A stretch of DNA of 64,000 nucleotides from an uncultured Collinsella sp. (GTDB taxonomy: Bacteria > Actinomycetota > Coriobacteriia > Coriobacteriales > Coriobacteriaceae). The notes below the pieces were generated by a model, which saw only the letters and a list, made by a program, of their open reading frames with translations, did no database searches and had not been told where the DNA came from. The translations under genes and the position numbers were made by a program. Location of the stretch: contig CAAEBN010000044.1 of NCBI GenBank assembly GCA_900754075.1, forward strand, positions 7,119 to 71,118, written 5' to 3'. Below are positions 42,903-51,350 of the stretch, one piece after another; position 1 is the first letter of the stretch; the number at the start of each line of letters is the position of its first letter.

Positions 42903-44090
42903 ATGTCGAGCCTCACCGGTAAGTCATTGAACCCTGTTATGAATCGCAGGAGCGTTATCGCGAGCGCAGCAGGTCTGGGGGCGATGTCCATTCTAGCCGG
43001 CTGTTCCTCCAACGGCGGCGATAAGGGTTCCGCTTCGGCCGACGGTTCCTTTAAGATCGGCACCATCGGCCCGCTGACCGGCGCCAACGCGTCCTACGGC
43101 AAGTCCGTTACCCAGGGTGTCGAGCTTGGCTGCAAGGATTTCTCGACCAAGGAGCTGCCGCTTGCCAGCAAGGCCGAGGATGACCAGGCCGATGGCGAGA
43201 AGGCCGTCAACGCCTTCAACACCCTGCTCGACTGGGGCATGCAGGCCCTCGTCGGCCCGACCACCACGGGTGCGTCGGTTGCCGTTGCCGCCGAGTGCGG
43301 TAACGACCCCAAGACGTTCATGATCACCCCGTCCGCGTCCTCCGAGGACGTCACCGACGGCAAGGATTGCGTCTTCCAGGTTTGCTTTACCGACCCCAAC
43401 CAGGGTGTCAACGCTGCCAAGTTCCTGGCCCAGAAGTATCCGGACGAGAAGTTCGTGCTGTTCTATAACTCCGGCGACGCCTATTCTTCGGGCATCGCAG
43501 ATTCCTTTAAGGCCCAGGCCGCTGAGTCCAAGCTCGAGATTGTTGACGAGGAGACCTTTAAGGACGACTCCGCCACGAGCTTTACCAACCAGCTGACCAA
43601 GGCCAAGCAGGCCGGCGCCACCATGATCTTTGCGCCGATCTACTACACGCCGGCGTCCGTCCTGCTCAAGAACGCCAAGGACATGGGCTACGACGTCAAG
43701 ATGATGGGCTGCGACGGCATGGACGGCATCCTGGGCGTTGAGGGCTTCGATACCTCTCTTGCCGAGGGTCTGCTGCTCATGACCCCGTTCTCCGCCGACG
43801 ACGAGAAGAACGCCGACTTCGTCAACGCTTACAAGGATAAGTACGGCGATACTCCCGACCAGTTTGCCGCCGACGCCTACGACGGCGTGCACGCGGTGGC
43901 CGAGGCCGTCAAGGAGGCCGGTCTTGGTGTCGACGCCGACCCGACCGAGGTCGCCGAGAAGCTGTCCAAGGCTATGCTCAAGATTACCGTTGACGGTCTG
44001 ACCGGCAAGCTCACCTGGAACGATAAGGGCCAGGTCCAGAAGGAGCCCACGGCGTACGTCATCACCGACGGCAAGTACGTACAGGCCTAA
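42903..44090 (+). CDS. livJ: Branched-chain amino-acid ABC transporter binding lipoprotein, copy 2
   Basis: A 395-residue paralogue of the preceding gene with the same layout: MNRRSVIAS twin-arginine-like pair, hydrophobic segment, LAGC lipobox, Gly/Ser spacer and FKIGTIGPLTGANASYG. A 17-residue extension precedes the signal; ATG 42903 has GAGGAGAG upstream and is kept, although an internal ATG (MNRRSV) could also start. The shared core (YYTPASVLLKNAKDMGYD) is nearly identical at DNA level. Two binding proteins for one transporter suggest different ligand ranges or expression conditions. Confidence 0.9.
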   Translation: MSSLTGKSLNPVMNRRSVIASAAGLGAMSILAGCSSNGGDKGSASADGSFKIGTIGPLTGANASYGKSVTQGVELGCKDFSTKELPLASKAEDDQADGEKAVNAFNTLLDWGMQALVGPTTTGASVAVAAECGNDPKTFMITPSASSEDVTDGKDCVFQVCFTDPNQGVNAAKFLAQKYPDEKFVLFYNSGDAYSSGIADSFKAQAAESKLEIVDEETFKDDSATSFTNQLTKAKQAGATMIFAPIYYTPASVLLKNAKDMGYDVKMMGCDGMDGILGVEGFDTSLAEGLLLMTPFSADDEKNADFVNAYKDKYGDTPDQFAADAYDGVHAVAEAVKEAGLGVDADPTEVAEKLSKAMLKITVDGLTGKLTWNDKGQVQKEPTAYVITDGKYVQA

Positions 44091-44123
44091 TTGGCCGCCT
44101 TACATAGAGCGGTTTTGATCCCA

Positions 44124-44183
44124 AGCAGGGGAGGTTTTGGCCTTCCCTGCTTGCTTGGTATCTAGGGACAGTGTAACGTCCCT
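44124..44183 (+). other. Two hairpins between the binding-protein and permease genes
   Basis: AGCAGGG/CCCTGCT (44124-44151) and AGGGAC/GTCCCT (44164-44183) lie between the copy 2 stop and livH. They lack a long T-run, so partial termination or 3'-end protection of the abundant binding-protein mRNA is likely, as in other ABC operons. Confidence 0.5.
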
Positions 44184-44229
44184 GTTTCATACATTAACTG
44201 GAAACCTATTCGAAAGGGGGATGTGGAAC

Positions 44230-45111
44230 ATGACGGTCTTTATCCAATACCTGGTCAACGGCCTGTCCATGGGCAGCGTCTACGCCATCATCGCGTTGGG
44301 CTACACCATGGTCTACGGTATCGCCAAGATGCTCAACTTCGCTCACGGCGATGTCATCATGGTCGGTGCCTATGTCTCGTTCTGCGCCACGTCGTATCTC
44401 GGCCTCCCGGGCTGGGCATCTGTAGTTCTCTCTTGTGTGGTCTGTACCGTTCTCGGTGTTCTCATTGAGGGTCTGGCCTATAAGCCGCTGCGCCAAGCAG
44501 GCCCGCTGGCCGTTCTGATCACGGCCATCGGCGTGTCTTACTTCCTGCAGAACGCCGCGCAGCTTCTGTGGGGCGCCACGCCCAAGAACTTCACTTCGCT
44601 CGTCACCTTCCCGGTGCCGGAGTTCTTGGCCAAGTTTAACGTAAGCGCCGTCTCGCTCGTCACCATCGTCGCCTGCCTGGTTATCATGGCCGGCCTGATG
44701 TTCTTTACAGGTAAGACCAAGATGGGCAAGGCCATGCGCGCTGTGTCCGAGGACAAGGCCGCCGCTCAGCTCATGGGCATCAACGTCAACCGCACCATCT
44801 CGATGACGTTCGCCATCGGCTCCGCCCTTGCCGCCATCGCCGGCGTGCTCCTGTGCTCCTACTCGCCGGTGTTGCAGCCCACCACGGGCGCCATGCCTGG
44901 CATCAAGGCCTTCGACGCTGCCGTTTTCGGTGGCATCGGTTCCATCCCCGGTGCCTTTGTCGGTGGTATTCTCATCGGCATCATCGAGGCGATGGCGCAG
45001 GCTTACATTTCCACGAGCCTTGCCAACTCCATCGTCTTTGGTGTTTTGATCATCGTCCTGCTCGTCAAGCCTGCCGGCCTCTTGGGCAAGTACGTCCCCG
45101 AGAAGGTGTAG
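44230..45111 (+). CDS. livH: Branched-chain amino-acid ABC permease LivH
   Basis: A 293-residue inner-membrane permease with about eight helices. Marks: QYLVNGLSMGSVYAIIALGY and MVYGIAKMLNFAHGDVIMVG at the N-terminus; the EAA-like coupling region is MRAVSEDKAAAQLMGINVNR. It forms the channel with LivM. ATG 44230 was chosen over 44221 because AAAGGGGG then sits 9 nt upstream. The ATG of livM follows within 10 nt of the stop. Confidence 0.93.
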   Translation: MTVFIQYLVNGLSMGSVYAIIALGYTMVYGIAKMLNFAHGDVIMVGAYVSFCATSYLGLPGWASVVLSCVVCTVLGVLIEGLAYKPLRQAGPLAVLITAIGVSYFLQNAAQLLWGATPKNFTSLVTFPVPEFLAKFNVSAVSLVTIVACLVIMAGLMFFTGKTKMGKAMRAVSEDKAAAQLMGINVNRTISMTFAIGSALAAIAGVLLCSYSPVLQPTTGAMPGIKAFDAAVFGGIGSIPGAFVGGILIGIIEAMAQAYISTSLANSIVFGVLIIVLLVKPAGLLGKYVPEKV

Positions 45112-45120
45112 GTGAGCGTT

Positions 45121-46200
45121 ATGAAGTTTCTTAAAGACAAGCAGACGCGTCACGACTTTGTCACGTACGCCATGTGCGTTGTGGCGTTCGCCATCGTGTT
45201 CTTTATGCAGTCCAACCACATGATCCCGCGCATGATCGCCGGTCAGCTGGTTCCCATCACGGCCTATATCGTCATGGCCATCTCCCTTAACCTCGTCGTC
45301 GGCATCGCAGGCGACTTGTCGCTGGGCCACGCGGGCTTTATGAGCGTCGGTGCCTATACGGGCATCGTCACTGCCGTCGCGCTGGAGAGCACCGTTCCGT
45401 CCGATCCGATGCGTCTGATCATCAGCATTGTGGTCGGCGCTATCGCCGCTGCCATCTTGGGCTTCTTGATCGGTATCCCGGTCCTGCGCCTGAGCGGCGA
45501 CTATCTGGCCATCGTGACCCTGGCTTTTGGCGAGATCATCAAAGAGGTCGTCACCTGCCTCATTGTGGGCGTCGATTCCCGCGGCCTGCATGTGATCTTT
45601 AACATCACGGGTAACTCTACGATCGACGACTTGCACCTGCTCGAGGACGGCACCGCCATCATCAAGGGCGCGCAGGGCGCATCGGGCGTGTCGACCTATT
45701 CGACCTTCCTTGCCGGCGCAATCCTGGTTATGGTCGCGCTCGTGATTGTGCTCAACCTGGTTCGCAGCCGTACCGGCCGTGCCATTATTGCCGTGCGCGA
45801 CAACAAGATCGCTGCCGAGTCTGTGGGCATCTCCGTCACCCAGTACCGCATGATTGCCTTCGTGGTTTCCGCTGCCCTCGCCGGTGCTGCCGGAGCCCTG
45901 TTCGGCGGTAACTTCTCGCAGCTTTCCGCCACTAAGTTCGACTTCAATACGTCCATCCTCATTCTGGTGTTCGTGGTCCTGGGCGGCCTGGGCAACATGC
46001 GCGGCTCCGTTATCGCCGCGGCGCTGCTCACGGTGCTCCCCGAGCTGCTCCGTCAGTTCTCGGACTACCGCATGCTCATCTACGCCATCGTGTTGATTCT
46101 GGTCATGGTCTTTACTAACAACCCACAGCTCAAGGCGTTCTTCGCACGCATTAAGGACCGCTTTGCTTCCAAGAAGGAGGTGGCAGCCGATGCCCAGTAA
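45121..46200 (+). CDS. livM: Branched-chain amino-acid ABC permease LivM
   Basis: A 359-residue permease with nine or ten helices. Marks: AISLNLVVGIAGDLSLGHAG and FMSVGAYTGIV (LivM signature), LRLSGDYLAIVTLAFGEI and the coupling loop RDNKIAAESVGISV. ATG 45121 was preferred to GTG 45112 because AGGTGAG precedes it; with the GTG the protein would be three residues longer. A Lys-rich C-terminal tail extends over the start of livG, with which it overlaps by 11 nt. Confidence 0.93.
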   Translation: MKFLKDKQTRHDFVTYAMCVVAFAIVFFMQSNHMIPRMIAGQLVPITAYIVMAISLNLVVGIAGDLSLGHAGFMSVGAYTGIVTAVALESTVPSDPMRLIISIVVGAIAAAILGFLIGIPVLRLSGDYLAIVTLAFGEIIKEVVTCLIVGVDSRGLHVIFNITGNSTIDDLHLLEDGTAIIKGAQGASGVSTYSTFLAGAILVMVALVIVLNLVRSRTGRAIIAVRDNKIAAESVGISVTQYRMIAFVVSAALAGAAGALFGGNFSQLSATKFDFNTSILILVFVVLGGLGNMRGSVIAAALLTVLPELLRQFSDYRMLIYAIVLILVMVFTNNPQLKAFFARIKDRFASKKEVAADAQ

Positions 46201-47050
46201 GTTTGAGTTCAACAAGGGCAAGATGGTCCCGTATCCTTCTGGCGCCATCGTTCCCGACCGCGACCTGGGCCAGCGCCCGGCGCTCGAGTGCATCCACCTG
46301 GGCATTGAGTTTGGCGGCCTCAAGGCGGTCGACGACTTTAGCCTGACTATCGGCAAGACCGAGATCGCCGGTCTGATCGGCCCCAACGGTGCCGGTAAGA
46401 CCACGGTCTTCAACCTGCTCACCAAGGTGTACCAGCCCACGCACGGCACCATCCTGCTCGACGGTGAGGACACCTCGGGCAAGTCGGTCTACCAGGTCAA
46501 CCGCATGGGTATTGCCCGTACCTTCCAGAACATTCGCCTGTTTAACACCATGACGGTGGAGGATAACGTAAAGGTCGGCCTGCACAACCAGGAGCGCTAT
46601 TCCGGTTTTGAGGGTGTGCTGCGTCTGCCGACGTACTGGAAGCACGAGAAGGCTGCTCACGAGCGTGCCATGGAGCTGCTCTCCATCTTTGATATGGAGC
46701 ATCTGGCAAACGAGCAGGCCGGATCGCTGCCTTATGGCGCCCAGCGTCGTCTGGAGATTGTCCGCGCGCTTGCGACCAACCCCAAGCTGTTGCTGCTCGA
46801 CGAGCCTGCCGCCGGCATGAACCCGTCCGAGACCGCGGAGCTCATGGAGAACATCGTCAAGATTCGCGACACCTTCGGTATCGCCATCATGCTTATCGAG
46901 CACGACATGTCGCTCGTCATGAACATCTGCGAGGGCATCTGCGTGCTCAACTTTGGTAAGGTCATCGCCAAGGGCACGGCCGAGGAGATCCAGAACAACG
47001 ACGCTGTTATCGAGGCGTATCTGGGCAAGCAGGATAAGGGGGAGAACTAA
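46190..47050 (+). CDS. livG: Branched-chain amino-acid ABC ATPase LivG
   Basis: A 286-residue ABC ATPase. Walker A GPNGAGKTTVFN, LivG-specific NRMGIARTFQNIRLF, signature GSLPYGAQRRLEI (a modified LSGGQ) and Walker B LLLLDEPAAGMN. An N-terminal extension of ~25 residues (KMVPYPSGAIVPDRDLG) is unusual for LivG. ATG 46190 is set by GGAGG 8 nt upstream, lying inside the end of livM. The protein pairs with LivF to drive transport. Confidence 0.93.
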   Translation: MPSKFEFNKGKMVPYPSGAIVPDRDLGQRPALECIHLGIEFGGLKAVDDFSLTIGKTEIAGLIGPNGAGKTTVFNLLTKVYQPTHGTILLDGEDTSGKSVYQVNRMGIARTFQNIRLFNTMTVEDNVKVGLHNQERYSGFEGVLRLPTYWKHEKAAHERAMELLSIFDMEHLANEQAGSLPYGAQRRLEIVRALATNPKLLLLDEPAAGMNPSETAELMENIVKIRDTFGIAIMLIEHDMSLVMNICEGICVLNFGKVIAKGTAEEIQNNDAVIEAYLGKQDKGEN

Positions 47051-47764
47051 ATGGCAGAGCCGATGCTTTCCGTCTACAACATCAACGTCTGGTACGGCGC
47101 CATCCACGCCATCAAGGACATCTCCTTTAACGTCAACGAGGGCGAGATCGTGGCTCTGATCGGTGCGAACGGTGCCGGCAAGTCCACAACGCTCAAGACC
47201 GTTTCGGGCCTGCTGCGTTCCAAGACCGGCTCCATCAAATTTATGGGCGAGGACATTACCCATACGCCTGCCGACAAGCTGGTTGGTAAGGGCCTGGCCC
47301 AGGTGCCCGAGGGCCGTCGCGCCTTTCTGCAGATGACGGTCGAGGAGAACCTGGAGATGGGCGCCTATACACAGCCCAAGTCCACGGTGGCTCCGGGCCT
47401 GGAGCGCGTCTACGAGCAGTTCCCGCGCCTGAAGGAACGCCGTCGCCAGGTCGCCGGCACCCTTTCGGGCGGCGAGCAGCAGATGCTCGTTATGGGTCGC
47501 GCCCTTATGAGTAACCCCAAGCTGCTCATGCTCGACGAGCCTTCCATGGGCTTGGCGCCGATTCTGATTGAGCAGATCTTCCAGATTGTCGAGGACCTGC
47601 ACAAGGCCGGCACCACGGTGCTTCTGGTCGAGCAAAACGCACAGATGGCGCTCTCGATCGCCACGCGCGGCTACGTGCTCGAGACCGGCAAGATCACCAT
47701 GACCGGCACGGGCCAAGAGCTCCTGCACGACGACAACGTCCGCAAAGCATATCTCGGAGGCTAA
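47051..47764 (+). CDS. livF: Branched-chain amino-acid ABC ATPase LivF
   Basis: A 237-residue ABC ATPase. Walker A GANGAGKSTTLK, LivF-type QVPEGRRAFLQMTVEENL, signature GTLSGGEQQML and Walker B LMLDEPSMGLAP. It starts directly after the livG stop, with GGGGAG upstream, and is followed by a terminator. This completes the transporter; no regulator gene such as Lrp is adjacent. Confidence 0.94.
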   Translation: MAEPMLSVYNINVWYGAIHAIKDISFNVNEGEIVALIGANGAGKSTTLKTVSGLLRSKTGSIKFMGEDITHTPADKLVGKGLAQVPEGRRAFLQMTVEENLEMGAYTQPKSTVAPGLERVYEQFPRLKERRRQVAGTLSGGEQQMLVMGRALMSNPKLLMLDEPSMGLAPILIEQIFQIVEDLHKAGTTVLLVEQNAQMALSIATRGYVLETGKITMTGTGQELLHDDNVRKAYLGG

Positions 47765-47774
47765 CCCATCCAAC

Positions 47775-47813
47775 AAAAGGGGCGCTGACTATCCCGGTCA
47801 GCGCCCCTTTTTT
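47775..47813 (+). terminator. Terminator of the liv operon
   Basis: AAAAGGGGCGCTGAC pairs with GTCAGCGCCCCTTTT around a 7-nt loop, with six T following, 11 nt after the livF stop. Confidence 0.93.
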
Positions 47814-47835
47814 GGTGCAAGCGGACAGGTTGGAC

Positions 47836-47908
47836 AGCTAATTTGGGACGGGGCTATTTTGACTACTTTGCATGCAAGTAGTCAAAATAGCCCCGTCCCA
47901 AATTAGCT
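47836..47908. repeat. Perfect 33-bp inverted repeat with 7-bp centre
   Basis: The arm at 47836-47868 begins AGCTAATTTGGGACGGGGCT and is repeated without mismatch, inverted, at 47876-47908. The centre is TGCATGC, itself palindromic. The arms contain GGGACGGGGC, which also occurs in the palindrome at 60136-60227. It sits just after the liv terminator and before the stop of a minus-strand gene. It looks like a mobile or amplified palindromic element. Confidence 0.85.
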
Positions 47909-47922
47909 ACCCTTACACCAAG

Positions 47923-47962
47923 CCAAGGCCCCGTTCTGGAGTGTTTCGGAACGGGGCCTTGG
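47923..47962 (-). terminator. Hairpin downstream of the propeller/zinc-ribbon gene
   Basis: CCAAGGCCCCGTTC pairs with GAACGGGGCCTTGG (14 bp). It lies 28 nt beyond the minus-strand stop. There is no strong T-run, so terminator function is probable rather than sure. Confidence 0.6.
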
Positions 47963-47989
47963 TGGTTGGGGTCTATTGGGTTTTGTTCG

Positions 47990-49585
47990 TTAGTCTACCT
48001 TTTGTCCGCATGTTGGGCAGAACTGGGCTTCGGGCACGAGCGGGGTCCCGCAGTGACGGCAGAAGCGGGCAGGCTCGGTCGGGGCTGCTGGTGCCGTCGG
48101 CATCGCAGGTGCTGCGGGTGGAACGACGTTCTGCTGGGCGTGCTTCTGACGACGACGCTGCTTGCGCTGAGGCTTGGGCACTGCGGCTGTCGCACCGTCC
48201 GCGGCCTTCGTGCGCTTCTTGCGGATGCAAAGGACAACAATCGTGCCACCGATGATGAGGATGATCGCCACGCCACCGCCAATAACAAACGGCAGGTGAG
48301 TCTGGATAAAGTAGAGAACATCCTCAGGCAGCGAATGGGGGATATTGGACTTGTAGATGTTTACGTGAAGCGTTGATGAGTCGTCTTCATCGTAATAATC
48401 AGTCCAAATCTCGCGATCGCCATTCATGAAATAAGGGCTGCACCAATGAGAATCGAACTCGTTCTTGGCCCCGGTTTTTGCATCGACTAGGCATGCCGAA
48501 GACTTGTTATCGTTTGAGTACGTCCCAAGCATGATTCCGCCATCATGCGAGATATCGCCGAGATATCCATCGCCGAAGGGAAAAGCAATCGAGCTGATGA
48601 TCTCGCCGCCATTTAAATCATAAATACTAAGATTCGCATCCTCTTCCTTTAAGTCGTAATAGCCATCATCCTCTTCAAAAAGATCGTTTGATCCCTTCTT
48701 TGTATAGAGGGCATAAAACTCCGCTGAAGGATATGAACAACGCCATCCAGGAGCGTGGTCGTCATCGTTGAAAAGAACACTCATATTTCCATCGCGGTCC
48801 GCTTTTATTAATGCGGTTTCGCTCTGAAGATAAATACCATCCGAATTCAAGCTGGACCTAACATAGTCAATCTCTGAAGATCTATCGTCTGTCTTCACAC
48901 TGGCAGTCTTTAATTCGGTTGACCCCGTGTCGCAATTGAAAACCCTAAGCGCGACAACGCCGTCTTTGGTATTGTCCTGAAGGGCATATAGGCGGCTCAT
49001 ATCTTTTGAGTAGTAGTACGAAGAGTCATCTTTATTTGATTGATATGTCTGAAGCAGCTTGTCGGATTTAAGGTCATAGATATCGACCTTTTTGGGCTCG
49101 TATTCATAGTCATAGTGTTCCACGGCTGCTCTTTTACCGTCATCGGAGACGGCTACTTCGCTGTAGGCATATTTGGCCGAAGCGATGGGGTGCACTGTTT
49201 GGGCCTGGTTGTCTGGAGAGAATACGACCAAATTGTTGCCGTCTACCCAGTAGAGCTGATCGCTGTGCGTGCGGTATGCGGAATCAAGGCTTTTATCTGG
49301 GATGGCAACGGGGCTTGTGCTGCCGTCTTTAAAATTGATGAGAGATACGCTTATTAAGTTGTAATCATCATCGTAATCGTACAGATAGCCGAACTTTGCA
49401 TTGCCGCTCGTGACTGTATACGAGTATTCGCTGCTGGTTTTAAAGCTATACGACTTCTCAAGCTCAGGCGTTGGTACGCTGCCGCCGGCTAGTGCTGCGG
49501 GAGGGGCTGCGAGCGGAGACAGGGCCGCGATCAGGCCGATGGCGACTGCTGCGATCCTTCCGCTCTTTTGGATGCTCTTAAACAT
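47990..49585 (-). CDS. Secreted propeller-like protein with TM helix and C-terminal zinc ribbon
   Basis: A 531-residue protein. Signal peptide (RIAAVAIGLIAALSPLAAPP), then a ~390-residue extracytoplasmic part rich in Tyr, Asp and Ser with WD/propeller-like strands (KVDIYDLKSDKLLQTYQ, LSIYDLNGGEIISSI), one membrane helix (FVIGGGVAIILIIGGTIVVL), a basic linker, and a zinc ribbon at the end (CRHCGTPL and CPTCGQKVD). The ectodomain and cytoplasmic zinc ribbon suggest a transmembrane sensor or a secreted reporter of envelope state. The ectodomain DNA (48360-49440) is distinctly AT-richer than neighbours, suggesting acquisition. No family name can be given. Confidence 0.8.
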   Translation of the reverse strand: MFKSIQKSGRIAAVAIGLIAALSPLAAPPAALAGGSVPTPELEKSYSFKTSSEYSYTVTSGNAKFGYLYDYDDDYNLISVSLINFKDGSTSPVAIPDKSLDSAYRTHSDQLYWVDGNNLVVFSPDNQAQTVHPIASAKYAYSEVAVSDDGKRAAVEHYDYEYEPKKVDIYDLKSDKLLQTYQSNKDDSSYYYSKDMSRLYALQDNTKDGVVALRVFNCDTGSTELKTASVKTDDRSSEIDYVRSSLNSDGIYLQSETALIKADRDGNMSVLFNDDDHAPGWRCSYPSAEFYALYTKKGSNDLFEEDDGYYDLKEEDANLSIYDLNGGEIISSIAFPFGDGYLGDISHDGGIMLGTYSNDNKSSACLVDAKTGAKNEFDSHWCSPYFMNGDREIWTDYYDEDDSSTLHVNIYKSNIPHSLPEDVLYFIQTHLPFVIGGGVAIILIIGGTIVVLCIRKKRTKAADGATAAVPKPQRKQRRRQKHAQQNVVPPAAPAMPTAPAAPTEPARFCRHCGTPLVPEAQFCPTCGQKVD

Positions 49586-49716
49586 GGCAATCCTTTCCTC
49601 TGGATACGAATGACGATACTGCCATGGTTAATCGGGATTCGAAAATCTTGTTGCGCAACATTCACCATTGGCAACATTTTTCGGCCAGCTGTGCCGTCCC
49701 CAAGAGATCATTCTGA

Positions 49717-49781
49717 GTTGCGGTGAAATAGGGACTAAATGGGGGCTCTAGACGCCAAAACAGTCTCTATTCCACCGCAAC
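49717..49781. repeat. Imperfect 20-bp inverted repeat before cutC
   Basis: GTTGCGGTGAAATAGGGACT (49717-49736) matches the reverse complement of 49762-49781 at 18 of 20 positions, around a 25-nt loop. It lies in the divergent gap between the propeller gene and cutC, and may be a further dispersed palindrome. Confidence 0.6.
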
Positions 49782-49841
49782 TTCATGGGGATGTGTGACA
49801 ATGCCCGTCGGAAAACATCTGCTGTCTTTGGGGGCCTATCT

Positions 49842-50519
49842 ATGCTGTACGAGTTTTGTGCCGAGAACTTTGAGCGAGTGCCGGCGGCCATCGAGGCCGG
49901 TACGAGGCGCATTGAGCTGTGTGACAACCTCGCCGTCGGTGGCACCACGCCTTCCGCCGGCGTTATCAGCGCTACAGTCAGCTACGCTCACGAGCATGAC
50001 GCGCGAGTGATGTGCATGATTCGTCCGCGTGGCGGCGACTTTCATTACAACCAGGACGAGCTGCGCATGATGGAGATGGACCTGGGCCTTGCCGTGAGCG
50101 CCGGCGTCGATGGCCTGGTCTTTGGCTGCTGCAAGCCCTGTGCCGGCGGCTGGGCGCTCGACACGCTCACCCTCGGCGCCCTCGTTATGGCTACGGGCTG
50201 CGCGACCGAGGAGTGCAAGCGCGAGTCCCTTGACATCACCTTCCACATGGCATTTGACCAGCTCTCGCCCGAGGCTCAGCTCGATGCGATTGATACACTT
50301 GCCGACTGCGGCGTTACGCGCATCCTCACGCATGGCGGTGCTGCCGGTACGCCGATCGAGGATAATTTCAATCACCTGGCTCGTTTAATCGAGTATGCGG
50401 GCGATCGCTTGACCATCCTTTCCGGAGGCGGCATTACCACGGCAAATCGCGACGCGGTCGCGGCGGCGCTAGGCGTCTCCGAGCTCCATGGCACCAAAAT
50501 CGTGCCGCTGGAGGTGTAG
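49842..50519 (+). CDS. cutC: CutC family protein
   Basis: A 225-residue TIM-barrel protein of the CutC family: EFCAENFERVPAAIEAGTRR, ELCDNLAVGGTTPSAG, MIRPRGGDFHYN, GADGLVFG-like VDGLVFGCC and RILTHGGAAGTPIEDN. The family was named for copper homeostasis, but a copper role is disputed and its reaction unknown. ATG 49842 with upstream GGGGG was preferred to ATG 49785, whose extra residues are not family-like. The next gene begins 3 nt after the stop. Confidence 0.9.
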   Translation: MLYEFCAENFERVPAAIEAGTRRIELCDNLAVGGTTPSAGVISATVSYAHEHDARVMCMIRPRGGDFHYNQDELRMMEMDLGLAVSAGVDGLVFGCCKPCAGGWALDTLTLGALVMATGCATEECKRESLDITFHMAFDQLSPEAQLDAIDTLADCGVTRILTHGGAAGTPIEDNFNHLARLIEYAGDRLTILSGGGITTANRDAVAAALGVSELHGTKIVPLEV

Positions 50520-50522
50520 TCC

Positions 50523-51320
50523 GTGGCGCTGGTATTTGACGTTCAACAGGCGAGCGGCAAGCCCGACGATAATCGTCGCCCTGGCACCGCGTGCCCTTTT
50601 TGCGACACGGAGGGGCTCGCCAACATCATCCAGCGCGATGGTGACTGCATCTGGCTCGAGAATAAGTTCAAGACCTTGCGGGCCACCCGTCAGACCGTAT
50701 TGATGGAGTCGGCCAATCACGACGCCGACCTGGTGACCTATGAACCGGATGAGCTGCATCATGTGATGAGGTTTGCCCTGGGCTGTTGGCAGCAGATGAT
50801 CGATTCTCAACAGTACCGCAGTGTGCTCATGTACAAGAACAAAGGCCCGCTTTCGGGCGGCAGCCTCGTCCATCCGCATATGCAGATTGTGGGTCTGGAG
50901 CGGGAGGACGGTTATGCAGCACTAGCCCCCGCCAACTTCGAAGGCATCGATGTTTGGCGACACGGGAGGGTCGCGGTCAACATCTCAACCGAGCCGATTA
51001 TGGGATTCTTTGAGGTCAACGTCTCGGCTCCACAGGGAATCGCCGCCAGCGACGACGTCCGCGACCAAGCCGAAGCGGACCTGTTTGCCGATGCGATTCA
51101 GGTGGCCCTGCGCTATATCCTGCACGAACACCACGGCGGTCGCGCGGAGTCGTACAACTTGTTCTTCTACCACATGGACGGCCGGACCATTGCCAAGGCG
51201 CTGCCACGTTGGGTGGTGTCGCCCTACTTTGTGGGCTATCGTCTGGCCCAGGTCAATGCCGAGACCACGCTCGATACCGATGCTGAGCGCCTACGCGCGC
51301 ATCTGGAAACGCTCGTATAG
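50523..51320 (+). CDS. GalT/HIT-like protein (DUF4931)
   Basis: A 265-residue protein with a Cys pair at the N-terminus (ACPFCD), ENKFKTL, the substrate loop MYKNKGPLSGGSLVHPHMQI with the HPH-x-Q active site of galactose-1-phosphate uridylyltransferases, and a second HIT-like half (YNLFFYHMDG). This is the short DUF4931-type nucleotidyltransferase; transfer of a nucleoside phosphate is likely, substrate unknown. GTG start with GGAGGTG inside cutC, so the two are translationally coupled. Its stop is 31 nt from the convergent BASS gene. Confidence 0.85.
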   Translation: MALVFDVQQASGKPDDNRRPGTACPFCDTEGLANIIQRDGDCIWLENKFKTLRATRQTVLMESANHDADLVTYEPDELHHVMRFALGCWQQMIDSQQYRSVLMYKNKGPLSGGSLVHPHMQIVGLEREDGYAALAPANFEGIDVWRHGRVAVNISTEPIMGFFEVNVSAPQGIAASDDVRDQAEADLFADAIQVALRYILHEHHGGRAESYNLFFYHMDGRTIAKALPRWVVSPYFVGYRLAQVNAETTLDTDAERLRAHLETLV

Positions 51321-51350
51321 CAAGGCTAACGCCCGCGCAATGCGGATAGT

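Noticed and set aside
44206..46482. 758-codon minus-strand ORF opposite livH-livM-livG
   Set aside because: It runs through three transporter genes, has Asp/Gly/His-rich shadow composition and no start context.
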